Below, in pieces: positions 6,711-15,173 of a stretch of DNA of 64,000 nucleotides; the stretch's first letter is position 1; each line of letters begins with the position of its first letter. A program made the translations under genes and the position numbers. The stretch comes from Rhodanobacteraceae bacterium. GTDB taxonomy: Bacteria; Pseudomonadota; Gammaproteobacteria; Xanthomonadales; Rhodanobacteraceae. The stretch spans positions 414,896 through 478,895 of the forward strand of contig JAACZU010000001.1 of assembly GCA_009996615.1 (NCBI GenBank), given 5' to 3'. The notes below the pieces were generated by a model. That model made no database searches and was not told where the DNA came from. It saw nothing but the letters and a program-made list of their open reading frames with translations.

Positions 6711-7007
6711 CTACGGCCCCCAGTAGTCGAACTTGAAGACACTCTGTGCGGGAATGGAAAATGAAATCTCTCCGCCACACTTGATGACATGATCCCCGGG
6801 CTCTATTTGACCACGCGCACCTATGGGGTGAGGCCAAATCTTGCCATCGACCGTCAGCGGACCGCATTGACCACCATTGTCGTCGGCGACGATCAGATAG
6901 GTATGGCCATCCGGCGAGGGCGAGGCAGAACCGCGAAGGTCACGGTGGCCGCAAGCGGCACAACCGATTACCAGCATAGCTAGGACAATCTGGCGACTCA
7001 TGGTCAT
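6711..7007 (-). CDS. Small predicted lipoprotein
   Basis: This encodes 98 residues, starting MTMSRQIVLAMLVIGCAACG. The hydrophobic leader ends in a lipobox (VIGC, Cys16), so it is probably lipidated at the inner membrane. The mature part is short and beta-rich with three further Cys (HTYLIVADDNGGQCGPLTVD, then VIKCGGEISFSIPAQS). It lies between lolC and lolD on the same strand, with 140-nt and 79-nt gaps. Its base use is less GC-biased than both neighbours, which may indicate later insertion into a lol operon. An alternative start two codons later (MSRQ) is equally possible. Function unknown. Confidence 0.65.
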   Translation of the reverse strand: MTMSRQIVLAMLVIGCAACGHRDLRGSASPSPDGHTYLIVADDNGGQCGPLTVDGKIWPHPIGARGQIEPGDHVIKCGGEISFSIPAQSVFKFDYWGP

Positions 7008-7147
7008 GGGCTTCCCTTGCCGGCTAACTAGGGATTAGGTGGTGAGGGTGCGAAAACCGAACCTTGCAAGACGAACAAAGGCACGGGAATCCTGACGCCG
7101 GCATCGATTTTTGCGCCCTCGCCCCTATTCCCTTGCCCCTCGCTTTC

Positions 7148-8389
7148 TTACTCATACCTCAACGCCGCCGCCGGCTCGGTCTTCGCCGCGCGCCGCGCCG
7201 GGTACAGCGTCGCCAACGTGCAGAACACGAACGCGGTGACGGTGATCCAGACCACGTCGGGCCAGTGCAGGTCGCTCGGCAGCTCGCTGATGTAGTAGAC
7301 GTCCGGCGACAGGAAGGTGACGTGGAAGGTGCGCTCGATCCAGTGCACGATCTCCGGCAGGTTCAGCGCCAGCGTGACGCCGAACAGCACGCCGAGCACG
7401 ATGCCGAGCGTGCCGACCAGGATGCCCTGCACCATGAACGTGCCCATCACGCTGGCCGGGCTCTGGCCGAGCGTGCGCAGGATCGCGATGTCGGCCTGCT
7501 TGTCCTGCACCAGCATGACCAGGGTCGAGACGAGGTTGAACGCGGCCACCGCAACGATCAGCGACAGGATCAGGAACATCACCTTCTTCTCCATCGCGAC
7601 CGCCTTGAAGAAGTTGCTGTGACCCTGCATCCAGTCGGTCACGCGGTAGAAGCGGCCGAGCTCGCGCGCGAGGTCGCGGCCGACCGGATACGCCTGGAAC
7701 ATGTCGTCCAGGCGCAGGCGGATGCCGGTCGGGCCGTCGAGCCGGTACAGCGTTTCGGCATCCTGCATGTCCATGATCGCCAGGCCCGAGTCGTACTCCT
7801 GCATGCCGGCCTCGAACACGCCGACCACCTCGAAGCGCTTCATGCGCGGGATCGCGCCGATCGGCGTGGCGCTGAACTCCGGCGCGAACACGGTGACGCG
7901 GTCGCCGACGCCGACGCCGAGGGTCATCGCCAGTTCCTTGCCGAGCACGATGCCGAACTTGCCCGGCACGAGGTCGGCCAGCTTGCCCTGGACCATGCGC
8001 CGGTCGATCTCGGACACCTTAGGCTCCAGCTCCGGCTCGATGCCGCGCACGATCGCGCCGCTGACGCGCACGCCCTGCAGCATCGCCTGGCGCTCGACGT
8101 ACGGCGCCGCGCCGAGCACGTGCTTGTTCGCATACGCCAACTCGAGCGCGTGCGGCCAGTCCTGCACGGTCTCGCCAACGCCCTCGATGGTCGCGTGCGC
8201 TACCATGCCAAGGATGCGTTCCTTGAGCTCCTTGTCGAAGCCGTTCATGACCGAGATGACGGTGATCAGCGCGGTCACGCCGACCGCGATGCCGAGGATC
8301 GACACCAGCGAGATGAACGAGATGAAATGGTTGCGCCGCTTCGCGCGCGTGTAGCGCAGGCCGATGAAGACTTCGAGGGGACGAAACAT
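7148..8389 (-). CDS. lolC: Lipoprotein-releasing ABC transporter permease (LolC/LolE family)
   Basis: This encodes 413 residues, start MFRPLEVFIGLRYTRAKRRN. It shows the LolC/E pattern: N-terminal FISFISLVSILGIAVGVTAL as first membrane span with VMNGFDKELKERILGM right after it, a ~230-residue periplasmic domain, then three C-terminal spans (MFLILSLIVAVAAFNLVSTL; GTLGIVLGVLFGVTLALNLP; VWITVTAFVFCTLATLYPAR). It should pair with LolD to extract lipoproteins. Only one such permease gene is present here, so it may act as a homodimer or its partner lies elsewhere. ATG 8389 was chosen; the frame stays open far upstream, but that region overlaps the divergent MoxR gene. Confidence 0.88.
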   Translation of the reverse strand: MFRPLEVFIGLRYTRAKRRNHFISFISLVSILGIAVGVTALITVISVMNGFDKELKERILGMVAHATIEGVGETVQDWPHALELAYANKHVLGAAPYVERQAMLQGVRVSGAIVRGIEPELEPKVSEIDRRMVQGKLADLVPGKFGIVLGKELAMTLGVGVGDRVTVFAPEFSATPIGAIPRMKRFEVVGVFEAGMQEYDSGLAIMDMQDAETLYRLDGPTGIRLRLDDMFQAYPVGRDLARELGRFYRVTDWMQGHSNFFKAVAMEKKVMFLILSLIVAVAAFNLVSTLVMLVQDKQADIAILRTLGQSPASVMGTFMVQGILVGTLGIVLGVLFGVTLALNLPEIVHWIERTFHVTFLSPDVYYISELPSDLHWPDVVWITVTAFVFCTLATLYPARRAAKTEPAAALRYE

Positions 8390-8641
8390 GCGCGGGGCAA
8401 TCCTGGTGGGTCGTGAAGCCGGGCATCCTGCCGCGGGATGCGGATGCTCCCGCGCAGCACGGCGGCGTGGCAGCGGCCGGGTCGGGGACCGCGGTATGAC
8501 CGCAACGGCGCCGCAGAGTGCCGCAAGGGCGCCGTCGCGGCAAGTCGCGCGAAGCCGCGGCGCATTGTGCGAATTCGGCGCGTGCCACGATGCCCGCTTC
8601 CGTGGCATCGTCCCGCTCCACCGCCCCGCCGCCGGAACGCC

Positions 8642-9592
8642 ATGATCGAAGCCCGCCCCGCCGTCCTGCCGCCCGACCTGCGCGATGCGCTGGCGCGCGC
8701 GATCGCCCAGGTCAACACCGTCGTGCTCGGCAAGCGCCGCGAGGTGCGCTTGGCCTTCGTCTGCCTGCTCGCCGGCGGCCACCTGCTGATCGAGGATCGC
8801 CCCGGCGTCGGCAAGACCACGCTCGCGCACGCGCTGGCGGCCACGCTCGGGCTCGACTTCCAGCGCGTGCAGTTCACCGCCGACCTGCTGCCGTCGGACA
8901 TCATCGGCGTGGGCATCTACGAGCGCGAGACGAGCCGCTTCAAGTTCCATCCCGGCCCGCTGTTCACGCAGCTGCTGCTGGCCGACGAGATCAACCGCGC
9001 GATGCCGAAGACGCAGAGCGCGCTGCTGGAGGCGATGGCCGAGCAGCAGGTCACCGTCGACGGCACCACGCACCGGCTGGTGCCGCCGTTCTTCGTCGTC
9101 GCGACGCAGAATCCGCTCGACTTCTCCGGCACCTGGCCGCTGCCCGATTCGCAGCTCGACCGCTTCATGCTGCGCATGAGCCTGGGCTATCCGGACCGCG
9201 AGGCCGAACGCGCGATGCTCGCCGCGGCCGACCGCCGCAGCGTGCTCGACGGCCTGTCGCCGTGCCTGGACGCGGCGCAGGTGCTGGAGCTGCGCGACGC
9301 CTGCGCCGCCGTGGTGGCCAGCCCGGCGCTGATCGACTACGTGCAGGCACTGCTCGCCGCCAGCCGCGAGCACGCCGAGATCCGCATCGGCCTGTCGCCG
9401 CGTGCCGGCCTCGCCCTGCTCGCCGCGGCACGCGCGCACGCGCTGCTGTCCGGCCGCCCGCACTGCCTGCCCGAGGACGTGCAGGCTGTGTTCCCGTTCG
9501 TCGCAGCGCACCGCCTCACGCCCGGCGCGAGTGCGCGCGCCGGCCGCGACAAGCTCGCGCTGCAACTGCTCGAAGCGACGCCGGTGCGGTGA
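8642..9592 (+). CDS. MoxR-family AAA+ ATPase
   Basis: This encodes 316 residues. Walker A RPGVGKTTLAHALA (~50), sensor and pore elements ADLLPSDIIGVGIYERETSR and FHPGPLFTQLLLADEINRAM (Walker B), VVATQNPLD and a C-terminal lid with RIGLSPRAGLALLAAARAHA are all typical of MoxR ATPases. These chaperone-like ATPases usually work with the DUF58 and transglutaminase/TPR proteins encoded beside them, on envelope proteins or their maturation. Here the DUF58 gene and a TgpA-like gene follow, the standard module order. A REP pair separates this gene from the DUF58 gene. Confidence 0.88.
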   Translation: MIEARPAVLPPDLRDALARAIAQVNTVVLGKRREVRLAFVCLLAGGHLLIEDRPGVGKTTLAHALAATLGLDFQRVQFTADLLPSDIIGVGIYERETSRFKFHPGPLFTQLLLADEINRAMPKTQSALLEAMAEQQVTVDGTTHRLVPPFFVVATQNPLDFSGTWPLPDSQLDRFMLRMSLGYPDREAERAMLAAADRRSVLDGLSPCLDAAQVLELRDACAAVVASPALIDYVQALLAASREHAEIRIGLSPRAGLALLAAARAHALLSGRPHCLPEDVQAVFPFVAAHRLTPGASARAGRDKLALQLLEATPVR

Positions 9593-9629
9593 CGCCGGGT
9601 GTGAACGGTGAAAGCCGCGATGCTTGTAG

Positions 9630-9758
9630 CCCTCCCCTTCAAGGGAAGGGTCAGGTGGAGATGGTGTTTCGATGTGCCCAACAAGCATCGCGCCTGCCGG
9701 CGCTCCCACAGGAGCAGCCAAGCGCGGCTTTGGGTGGGAGCGGCGGAAGCCGCGATGC
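9630..9758. repeat. C-rich stem-loop plus a pair of REP-like units
   Basis: The gap between the moxR-type and DUF58 genes holds a CCCTCCCCTTCAAGGG stem-loop near 9630-9650. It also holds two facing 25-bp REP-like units: GCATCGCG…GCTCCCAC at 9685-9709 and GTGGGAGCGG…CGCGATGC at 9734-9758. The same unit recurs at 16381, 16447, 30458, 30517, 33422 and 33480. Confidence 0.8.
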
Positions 9759-9879
9759 TGTTGGACCACAACGCGATGGCGACGCTTTGCGCGGCATGCC
9801 TGCGCACGGAAGCCCCTGCAGCAGCGACCGCACGCACCTCTGACTGATTGTTCTTGTCGACACACTGAAACGGTCACGC

Positions 9880-10863
9880 ATGCCCTCGCGACTCGCCAAC
9901 CTGCGCATCCGCCTGCTCGCCGCCGCCGAGCGCCGCCTGCCGGCACTGACGCGCCTGCGCCAGCCCGAGGCGCTGCCGATCCGGCTCGACCGCCGGCGCA
10001 TCTACGTGCTACCGAGCGGCTTCGGCCTCGCCTTCGCCGGCCTGCTGTTGGTGATGCTGCTCGGCGCGCTGAACTACGGCAACAACCCGGCCTTGCTGCT
10101 GACCTGCCTGCTCGGGTCGGCGGCCGGGGCGAGCCTGTTCTTCGGCTTCCGCAACGTCACCGGCCTTGCGCTGGTGCAGGTGCGCGCCGAGGACGCGCAC
10201 GCCGGCGAGCCGCTGCCGCTGCGCCTTCGCTTCGCGGCGGGCGGGCGCGCGCGGCCAAGCCTGCGCCTGCACGCCGGCGCGGCCGAGACCGCCTTCGTGC
10301 TGGCCGACGGCGTCGACGAGATCGCGCTGGAACTGGCCGGCACGCAGCGCGGCTGGTGGCGGCCCGGCCGGCTGCGCCTGTGGACCGACTACCCGCTCGG
10401 CCTGTTCCGCATCTGGAGCTGGCTGCATCCGGACGTCGCCGTGCTGGTCTATCCGGCGCTGGAAACGCCGGCGCCGCCGCTGCCGGCCGGCGATGGCGAG
10501 CAAGGCGAGCAGGCGCGCGCCGGCGCCAGCGAGGAGCACGCCGGCCTGCGCGACTACCGGCCGAGCGATGCCGCGCGGCTGATCGCCTGGAAGGCCTCGA
10601 TGCGCCACGACAGCCTGCTCGTGCGCGACCTCGAACGGCGCAGCGGCGAGGCGCTGACGCTCGACTACGCCGGCCTGCGCGGCCTCGACGGCGAGGCGCG
10701 CATCCGCCGTCTCGCCGCTTGGGTCGTCGCCGCCGAGCAGGCCCGGCGCAGTTATACGTTGCGCCTGCCGCAGGAATCGATCGGCCCCGGCCTCGGCGCC
10801 GAGCACCGGCGCGCCTGCCTGCGCGCGCTGGCGCTGCTGCCGACGAGCGACGCACATGCCTGA
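9880..10863 (+). CDS. DUF58 family membrane protein
   Basis: This encodes 327 residues. Two membrane spans lie near residues 47-64 (GFGLAFAGLLLVMLLGAL) and 70-89. The family hallmark LRDYRPSDAARLIAWKASMR lies at about 230-250, followed by LLVRDLERRSGEALTLDYAG, a vWA-like fold lacking a clear MIDAS. DUF58 proteins sit in the inner membrane and function with MoxR ATPases. The next gene (TgpA-like) overlaps its end by 8 nt, so the two are co-translated. Confidence 0.85.
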   Translation: MPSRLANLRIRLLAAAERRLPALTRLRQPEALPIRLDRRRIYVLPSGFGLAFAGLLLVMLLGALNYGNNPALLLTCLLGSAAGASLFFGFRNVTGLALVQVRAEDAHAGEPLPLRLRFAAGGRARPSLRLHAGAAETAFVLADGVDEIALELAGTQRGWWRPGRLRLWTDYPLGLFRIWSWLHPDVAVLVYPALETPAPPLPAGDGEQGEQARAGASEEHAGLRDYRPSDAARLIAWKASMRHDSLLVRDLERRSGEALTLDYAGLRGLDGEARIRRLAAWVVAAEQARRSYTLRLPQESIGPGLGAEHRRACLRALALLPTSDAHA

Positions 10864-12850
10864 CCGCCTGTCCGACCGCCAGTTCGAGCTGCTCGGGCTG
10901 ACCGTCGCGGCGACGCTGGCGACGCACCTGGGCCACCTGCCGCCGCTGCTGGCCGTCGCCTTCGCGCTGCTGCTGCCGCTGCGCGCGTGGACGCGCCGGC
11001 GCGGCGCGGCGACGGTCGGGCCGTGGATCCGCCTGCCACTGACCGCGCTGCTGGTCGTGCTGATCATCGCGAACTTCGGCAACGTGTTCGGGCGCGAACC
11101 AGGCACCGTGCTCGGCTGCGGCCTGCTCGCGCTGAAGCTGCTCGAGACCGAGCGCGTGCGCGATGCACGCGTCGCGCTCGGCTTTGCCGCGTTCGTGCTG
11201 ATGTGCGCGCTGCTGTTCACGCAGACGCTCGCGTTCACGCTGCTGATCTGCGCCGTGCTGGTGCTGCTGCTGGCCACGCTCGCCGCGCTGCAGCCGGCGC
11301 CGTTGCCGGGACCGCGCCGGTGGCGACAGGAACTGCGCCTGGCCGCGCTGCTGCTCGGCGCCAGCCTGCCGCTGGCCGCGGCCGCGTTCGTGCTGGTGCC
11401 GCGGCTCGGTTCGCCGCTGTGGGGCGCGCCGGGCAACGACGCGGCGCCGCGCACCGGCCTCGGCGAGAGCATGGCGCCGGGCACGCTGACCGAGCTGCTG
11501 ATCGACGACTCGCCGGCGTTCCGCGTCGACTTCGACGGCGCCGCACCGGCGCCGGCGCAGCGCTACTTCCGCGCGATCGTGCTGTGGGACTTCGACGGCA
11601 CGACCTGGTCGCGCGGCCCGGGGCGCGCGACCGGCGCGCGCGAAGAGGCGCGCGCCGCCGGCGCGCCGGCGGCCTACACGGTCACGCTCGAACCGACCGA
11701 CCGGCGCTGGCTGCCGGCGCTGGACCTGCCGCTCGACGCGCCCGAGCGCACGCACCTGACCGCCGACCGCCTGCTGGTCGCCGACGCGCCGGTACGCCAG
11801 CCGCGCCAGTACCGCGTGCAGTCGGCGCTGGCCTACACGCTGGCGCCGACGCTCGCGCCAGCGCAGCGCGCGCGGGCACTGGCACTGCCGGCCGGCTTCA
11901 ACCCGCAGGCGCGCGCGCTCGCCGCGCGCTGGCGCGCCGACGGCCGCGACGACGACGCGGTCGTGCGCGCCGCGCTCGAGCTGTTCCATGCGCAGTTCAC
12001 CTACACGCTGAACCCGCCGCTGCTCGGCCGCGACGCGGTCGACGACTTCCTGTTCGACACGCGCCGCGGCTTCTGCGAGCACTACGCCTCGGCGTTCGTG
12101 TTCCTGATGCGCGCGGCCGGCATCCCGGCGCGCGTCGTGACCGGCTACCAGGGCGGCTGGTGGAACGAGGGCAGCCGCTACCTGCTGCTGCGCCAGTCCG
12201 ACGCGCACGCCTGGGCCGAGGTCTGGCATGAAGGCCGCGGCTGGCGCCGCGTCGATCCGACCGCGGCGGTCAGCCCGGCGCGCGTGGAGCTTGGCGCCGC
12301 GGCCGCCAATGGCGCGGCCGGCTGGACCCAGGCGGATTGGCTGCGCGCGCTGCGCAACCGGCTCGACGTCGCCAACCGGCTGTGGACCGAGAGCATCATC
12401 CGCTTCGACGCGCTGCGCCAGCGCGGCCTGCTGACGCCGTTCGGCGTCACCGAGGCGAACGCGGGCGACCTGCTGCTGGCGCTGTCAGGCGTGCTCGGCA
12501 GCGTGCTGCTGCTGGCGACGCTGTGGGCGCTGCGCGGCGCGCCGGCGCCCGGCGGCGATGCGCTCGACCGCGCGTGGATGCGGCTGCGCGCGCGGCTCGC
12601 ACGTGCCGGGATCGAGACGCGGCCAAGCGAAGGTCCGCTCGACCTGCTGCAGCGGGTGCGTGCGTTCGACGCCGGGCTCGGCGCGGCGCTGGCGCCGCTG
12701 GTAGACGACTACGTCGTGTTGCGCTACGGCGGCGATGCAGCGGCCGCCGAACGCATCGCCGCGTTCGCGCATGCGTTGCGCACGCTGCCGTTGCCGCGCC
12801 GGCGCCGCGGCGCGCCTGCAACGCCGCGGCATTCAGGCCCGTCTGCGTAA
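10856..12850 (+). CDS. tgpA: TgpA-like protein-glutamine gamma-glutamyltransferase (DUF3488 + transglutaminase)
   Basis: This encodes 664 residues. Several membrane spans lie within residues 15-185, and a periplasmic transglutaminase domain with the full triad follows: Cys407 (RRGFCEHYASAF), His451 (SDAHAWAEVW) and Asp467 (WRRVDPTAAV). One further span lies near residue 540 (LLLALSGVLGSVLLLATLWA), and the cytoplasmic tail matches the DUF4129-type end. In Pseudomonas, TgpA is an essential inner-membrane transglutaminase. With the MoxR and DUF58 proteins it forms a conserved envelope module. It starts inside the DUF58 gene (8-nt overlap). Confidence 0.88.
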   Translation: MPDRLSDRQFELLGLTVAATLATHLGHLPPLLAVAFALLLPLRAWTRRRGAATVGPWIRLPLTALLVVLIIANFGNVFGREPGTVLGCGLLALKLLETERVRDARVALGFAAFVLMCALLFTQTLAFTLLICAVLVLLLATLAALQPAPLPGPRRWRQELRLAALLLGASLPLAAAAFVLVPRLGSPLWGAPGNDAAPRTGLGESMAPGTLTELLIDDSPAFRVDFDGAAPAPAQRYFRAIVLWDFDGTTWSRGPGRATGAREEARAAGAPAAYTVTLEPTDRRWLPALDLPLDAPERTHLTADRLLVADAPVRQPRQYRVQSALAYTLAPTLAPAQRARALALPAGFNPQARALAARWRADGRDDDAVVRAALELFHAQFTYTLNPPLLGRDAVDDFLFDTRRGFCEHYASAFVFLMRAAGIPARVVTGYQGGWWNEGSRYLLLRQSDAHAWAEVWHEGRGWRRVDPTAAVSPARVELGAAAANGAAGWTQADWLRALRNRLDVANRLWTESIIRFDALRQRGLLTPFGVTEANAGDLLLALSGVLGSVLLLATLWALRGAPAPGGDALDRAWMRLRARLARAGIETRPSEGPLDLLQRVRAFDAGLGAALAPLVDDYVVLRYGGDAAAAERIAAFAHALRTLPLPRRRRGAPATPRHSGPSA

Positions 12851-12899
12851 TATCCGATCGCGCTGCCGACCGGCAGCGGTCGGCTGATCGAGGTTTCCC

Positions 12900-13508
12900 A
12901 TGAACAAGCAACTCGCACTCGCCCTCCTCGCCGCCAGCCTCGCCTCCTGCGCCACCGTGCCGACGCCGCTGCAGGGCCAGTTCTCGGCCGCGACGCCGCG
13001 CGCCGCCGCCGGCGGCAGCGCCGGCGGCGAACTGGTGCGCTGGGGCGGCGACATCATCAAGGTCGAGCCGAAGAACGATTCGACCTGCTTCGAAGTGCTC
13101 GCGCGCGACCTCGATGCGAGCGCGCGACCGCTCCGCCGCGACCCGAGCGGCGGCCGCTTCATCGCCTGCCGCAGCGGCTTCTACGATCCGGTCGAGTTCG
13201 AGGCCGGGCGCCAGATCACCGTGGTCGGCCGCGTCGACGGCACCGAGCACGGCAAGGTCGGCCAGTTCGACTACACCTATCCGCGCGTCGCCGCCGACAC
13301 GATCTACCTGTGGCCGAAGCGGCCGCTGTACGTGCGCACGCCGTACTACGACCCGTGGATGTACGACTGCGGCCCGTACGGCTGGGGCTACCCGTGCTGG
13401 GGTCCGTACTGGGGACCTTACTGGGGTCCGAGCGTGATCGTGCGCGAACGCCCGGCACGCCCGCCGGCGCCGCGGCCGGCTCCGAGCCCGCGCCCGAACC
13501 CGCGCTGA
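12900..13508 (+). CDS. slp: Slp-family outer-membrane lipoprotein
   Basis: This encodes 202 residues. The signal peptide ends in lipobox LASC (Cys17). The core GGELVRWGGDIIKVEPKNDS, then TCFEVLARDL, GRFIACRSGFYDPVEFEAGR and ITVVGRVDG is the Slp (starvation lipoprotein) pattern. The C-terminal ~60 residues are an aromatic/Gly/Pro extension with WGYPCWGPYWGPYWGP repeats and a Pro-Arg tail, longer than in E. coli Slp. It is probably anchored in the outer membrane. It lies between the transglutaminase gene and lexA2, with its own ribosome site. Confidence 0.8.
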   Translation: MNKQLALALLAASLASCATVPTPLQGQFSAATPRAAAGGSAGGELVRWGGDIIKVEPKNDSTCFEVLARDLDASARPLRRDPSGGRFIACRSGFYDPVEFEAGRQITVVGRVDGTEHGKVGQFDYTYPRVAADTIYLWPKRPLYVRTPYYDPWMYDCGPYGWGYPCWGPYWGPYWGPSVIVRERPARPPAPRPAPSPRPNPR

Positions 13509-13545
13509 TCCGCGGGCCGGCAGCGGCACTTGCATGGCGACCGCC

Positions 13546-13569
13546 CATGCCGTACAAATGTACGGCATG
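13546..13569. promoter_or_regulatory. LexA2-type SOS operator containing the lexA2 start codon
   Basis: A perfect 24-bp palindrome has arms CATGCCGTAC (13546-13555) and GTACGGCATG (13560-13569) around AAAT. The core GTACAAATGTAC matches the motif reported, as I recall, for LexA2 of Xanthomonas (TGTACAAATGTACA). The right arm ends in the ATG of lexA2. Bound LexA2 would therefore sit over the start region and block transcription of the whole cassette. Confidence 0.8.
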
Positions 13570-14190
13570 AAGCTGACTGCCTCCCAACAACGCGTATACG
13601 ACTGCATCCAGCGCCATCTGGAGCAGCACGGGCGTGCCCCGACCCTGAGGGAAATCGCGCAGGATCTGGGACTTGCGAGCCATAGCTCGGCGCAGGATCA
13701 TGTCGAGGCGCTGCTGCGCAAGGGCGTGCTCGAACGCCTGCCGCATCATCGCGGCCTGCGCCTGCCGGATCGCTCACGGGCGTCGGCGGCCACCCGGCTT
13801 CCCCTCGTCGGCCGGGTGGCCGCCGGCAGTCCGATCCTCGCCGCCGAGAACCTCGAAGGCGAACTCGGTGTCGATGCCGCGCTGTTCCGGCCGCGCGCCG
13901 ATTACCTGCTGCGCGTCGTCGGCCTCAGCATGCGCGACGCCGGCATCCTCGACGGCGACCTGATCGCGGTGCACCGCAGCGCCACGGCCGAGCACGGCCG
14001 CATCGTCGTGGCGCGGCTCGACGACGAAGTCACCGTCAAGCGGTTCGATCACCGCGGTGGCCGCGTGCGCCTGCTGCCGGCGAACCCGGACTTCGCGCCG
14101 ATCGAGGTCGATCCCGCGCGCCACGCGTTCGCGATCGAGGGCCTCTACGTCGGCCTGGTCCGTCCCGCCGTTTCGTCCCTCCTGTCCTGA
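13567..14190 (+). CDS. lexA2: LexA2 repressor, autocleaving SOS regulator
   Basis: This encodes 207 residues starting MKLTASQQRVYDCIQRHLEQ. The winged helix (residues 1-65, APTLREIAQDLGLASHSSAQ) is followed by a cleavage site Ala86-Gly87 (GRVAAGSP), catalytic Ser121 (VVGLSMRDAG) and Lys158 (EVTVKRF), all intact. RecA filaments should trigger self-cleavage. The first gene of a lexA-imuA-imuB-dnaE2 cassette usually encodes this second LexA. ATG 13567 was preferred to in-frame ATG 13534, because homologous LexA proteins begin MK.LT..Q and the longer start has no ribosome site. The operator overlaps the start, so the mRNA leader must begin upstream of the operator or be absent. Confidence 0.9.
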   Translation: MKLTASQQRVYDCIQRHLEQHGRAPTLREIAQDLGLASHSSAQDHVEALLRKGVLERLPHHRGLRLPDRSRASAATRLPLVGRVAAGSPILAAENLEGELGVDAALFRPRADYLLRVVGLSMRDAGILDGDLIAVHRSATAEHGRIVVARLDDEVTVKRFDHRGGRVRLLPANPDFAPIEVDPARHAFAIEGLYVGLVRPAVSSLLS

Positions 14191-14204
14191 TCCCGGAAGC
14201 CGCG

Positions 14205-14936
14205 ATGTTCACCTCGTCCTCGCCCGATCCCGTCGCCGTCTCCGCCGACTTCGTGCAGGTCGCGCCCGCGCCGGCCGCACGGACACGCCCGGCGCCGCCG
14301 CCCGCGCCGCCACGCGCGCGTGACGCCGGCGCGCTGGCCGAGGTGCTGCGCCATCCCGGCATCTGGCGCCGCGGCGCGCCGGGCGCCGCGGTCGATGCGC
14401 TGCCGACCGGCCTGGCCGAACTCGACGCGCTGCTGCCCGGCGGCGGCTGGCCGCGCGGAGCGCTCAGCGAGATCCTGGCCGAGCACGACGGCCTCGGCGA
14501 ATGCAGCCTGCTGCTGCCGGCGCTCGCCGCGCTGACGCAGGCGCGCCGGCGCGTCGTGCTGGTCGCGCCGCCGTACCTGCCGTATGCGCCGGCGCTGGCC
14601 GCGGCCGGCGTCGATCTCGGCCAGCTCGTGCACATCGAGGCCAGTGCCGCCGATACCTACTGGACCGCCGAGCAATGCCTGCGCGCCGGCTGCTGCGGCG
14701 CCGTGCTGAACTGGCTGCCGCGCGCCGACTACCCGCAGCTGCGCCGCCTGCAGCTCGCCGCCGAAACCGGCGCGGCACTCGGCTTCGTGTTCCGTCCGCT
14801 CGCCGCCGCGCGCGAAACCAGCCCGGCCGCGCTGCGCCTCAGGCTCACGCAGGCGGACGGCGAGGCGCGCATCGAGATCCTGAAGTGCCGCGGCCAGCTC
14901 GGCGCCGGCCGGCCGGCGCTGCGGCAACGCGCCTAG
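14205..14936 (+). CDS. imuA: ImuA, translesion mutasome accessory protein
   Basis: This encodes 243 residues. A disordered Ala/Pro-rich N-terminus (to ~40) is followed by a RecA-like fold: LPTGLAELDALLPGGGWPRG, SEILAEHDGLGECSLLLPAL, VVLVAPPYLPYAPALAAAGV and HIEASAADTYWTAEQCLRAG. A proper GKS/T Walker A is missing (EHDGLGECS), as is typical of ImuA. ImuA helps ImuB and ImuC/DnaE2 to do damage-induced mutagenic synthesis. It starts 14 nt after lexA2. Its TAG stop (14934-14936) is supplied by the terminal repeat of an inserted MITE-like element. Confidence 0.88.
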   Translation: MFTSSSPDPVAVSADFVQVAPAPAARTRPAPPPAPPRARDAGALAEVLRHPGIWRRGAPGAAVDALPTGLAELDALLPGGGWPRGALSEILAEHDGLGECSLLLPALAALTQARRRVVLVAPPYLPYAPALAAAGVDLGQLVHIEASAADTYWTAEQCLRAGCCGAVLNWLPRADYPQLRRLQLAAETGAALGFVFRPLAAARETSPAALRLRLTQADGEARIEILKCRGQLGAGRPALRQRA

Positions 14937-15094
14937 GAGCCTGGCGGACTTATGGAATCGATAGCGAAAATTCGACTGCGCGAGGACAGATTTTCGACGA
15001 TTCGCCGGCCGATAGTGGCTCTATCGGCCAAGAAGCGGCGGAAATATGGACCGCGCAGGCGGATTTGCAGCCGATTCTCCCGACAGGCTCCTAG
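14933..15094. mobile_element. 162-bp MITE-like element between imuA and imuB
   Basis: Perfect 11-bp terminal inverted repeats CTAGGAGCCTG (14933-14943) and CAGGCTCCTAG (15084-15094) bound a 162-bp non-coding element. It holds two internal hairpins: CGAAAAT/ATTTTCG (14965-14971, 14990-14996) and GGCCGATAG/CTATCGGCC (15007-15015, 15021-15029). Its left repeat overlaps the imuA stop codon. AT-rich patches set it apart from the flanking genes. Confidence 0.7.
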
Positions 15095-15153
15095 GAGCCT
15101 GCGGGCTTGAGCAGTCGAGGTGAAAGCCCGGCCTGCTCGAGTCCGACGGACTC
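15095..15153. repeat. Two further hairpins before imuB
   Basis: A second GAGCCTG follows the MITE-like element, then two stem-loops: CGGGCTT/AAGCCCG (15102-15108, 15124-15130) and GAGTCC/GGACTC (15139-15144, 15148-15153). They may form a second short mobile repeat next to the first. Confidence 0.45.
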
Positions 15154-15173
15154 CCTGGACGCTCGAGGCATGC

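Noticed and set aside
7148..9946. A 932-codon extended frame for lolC
   Set aside because: Only the part from ATG 8389 has LolC features. The extension is antisense to the MoxR-type gene.
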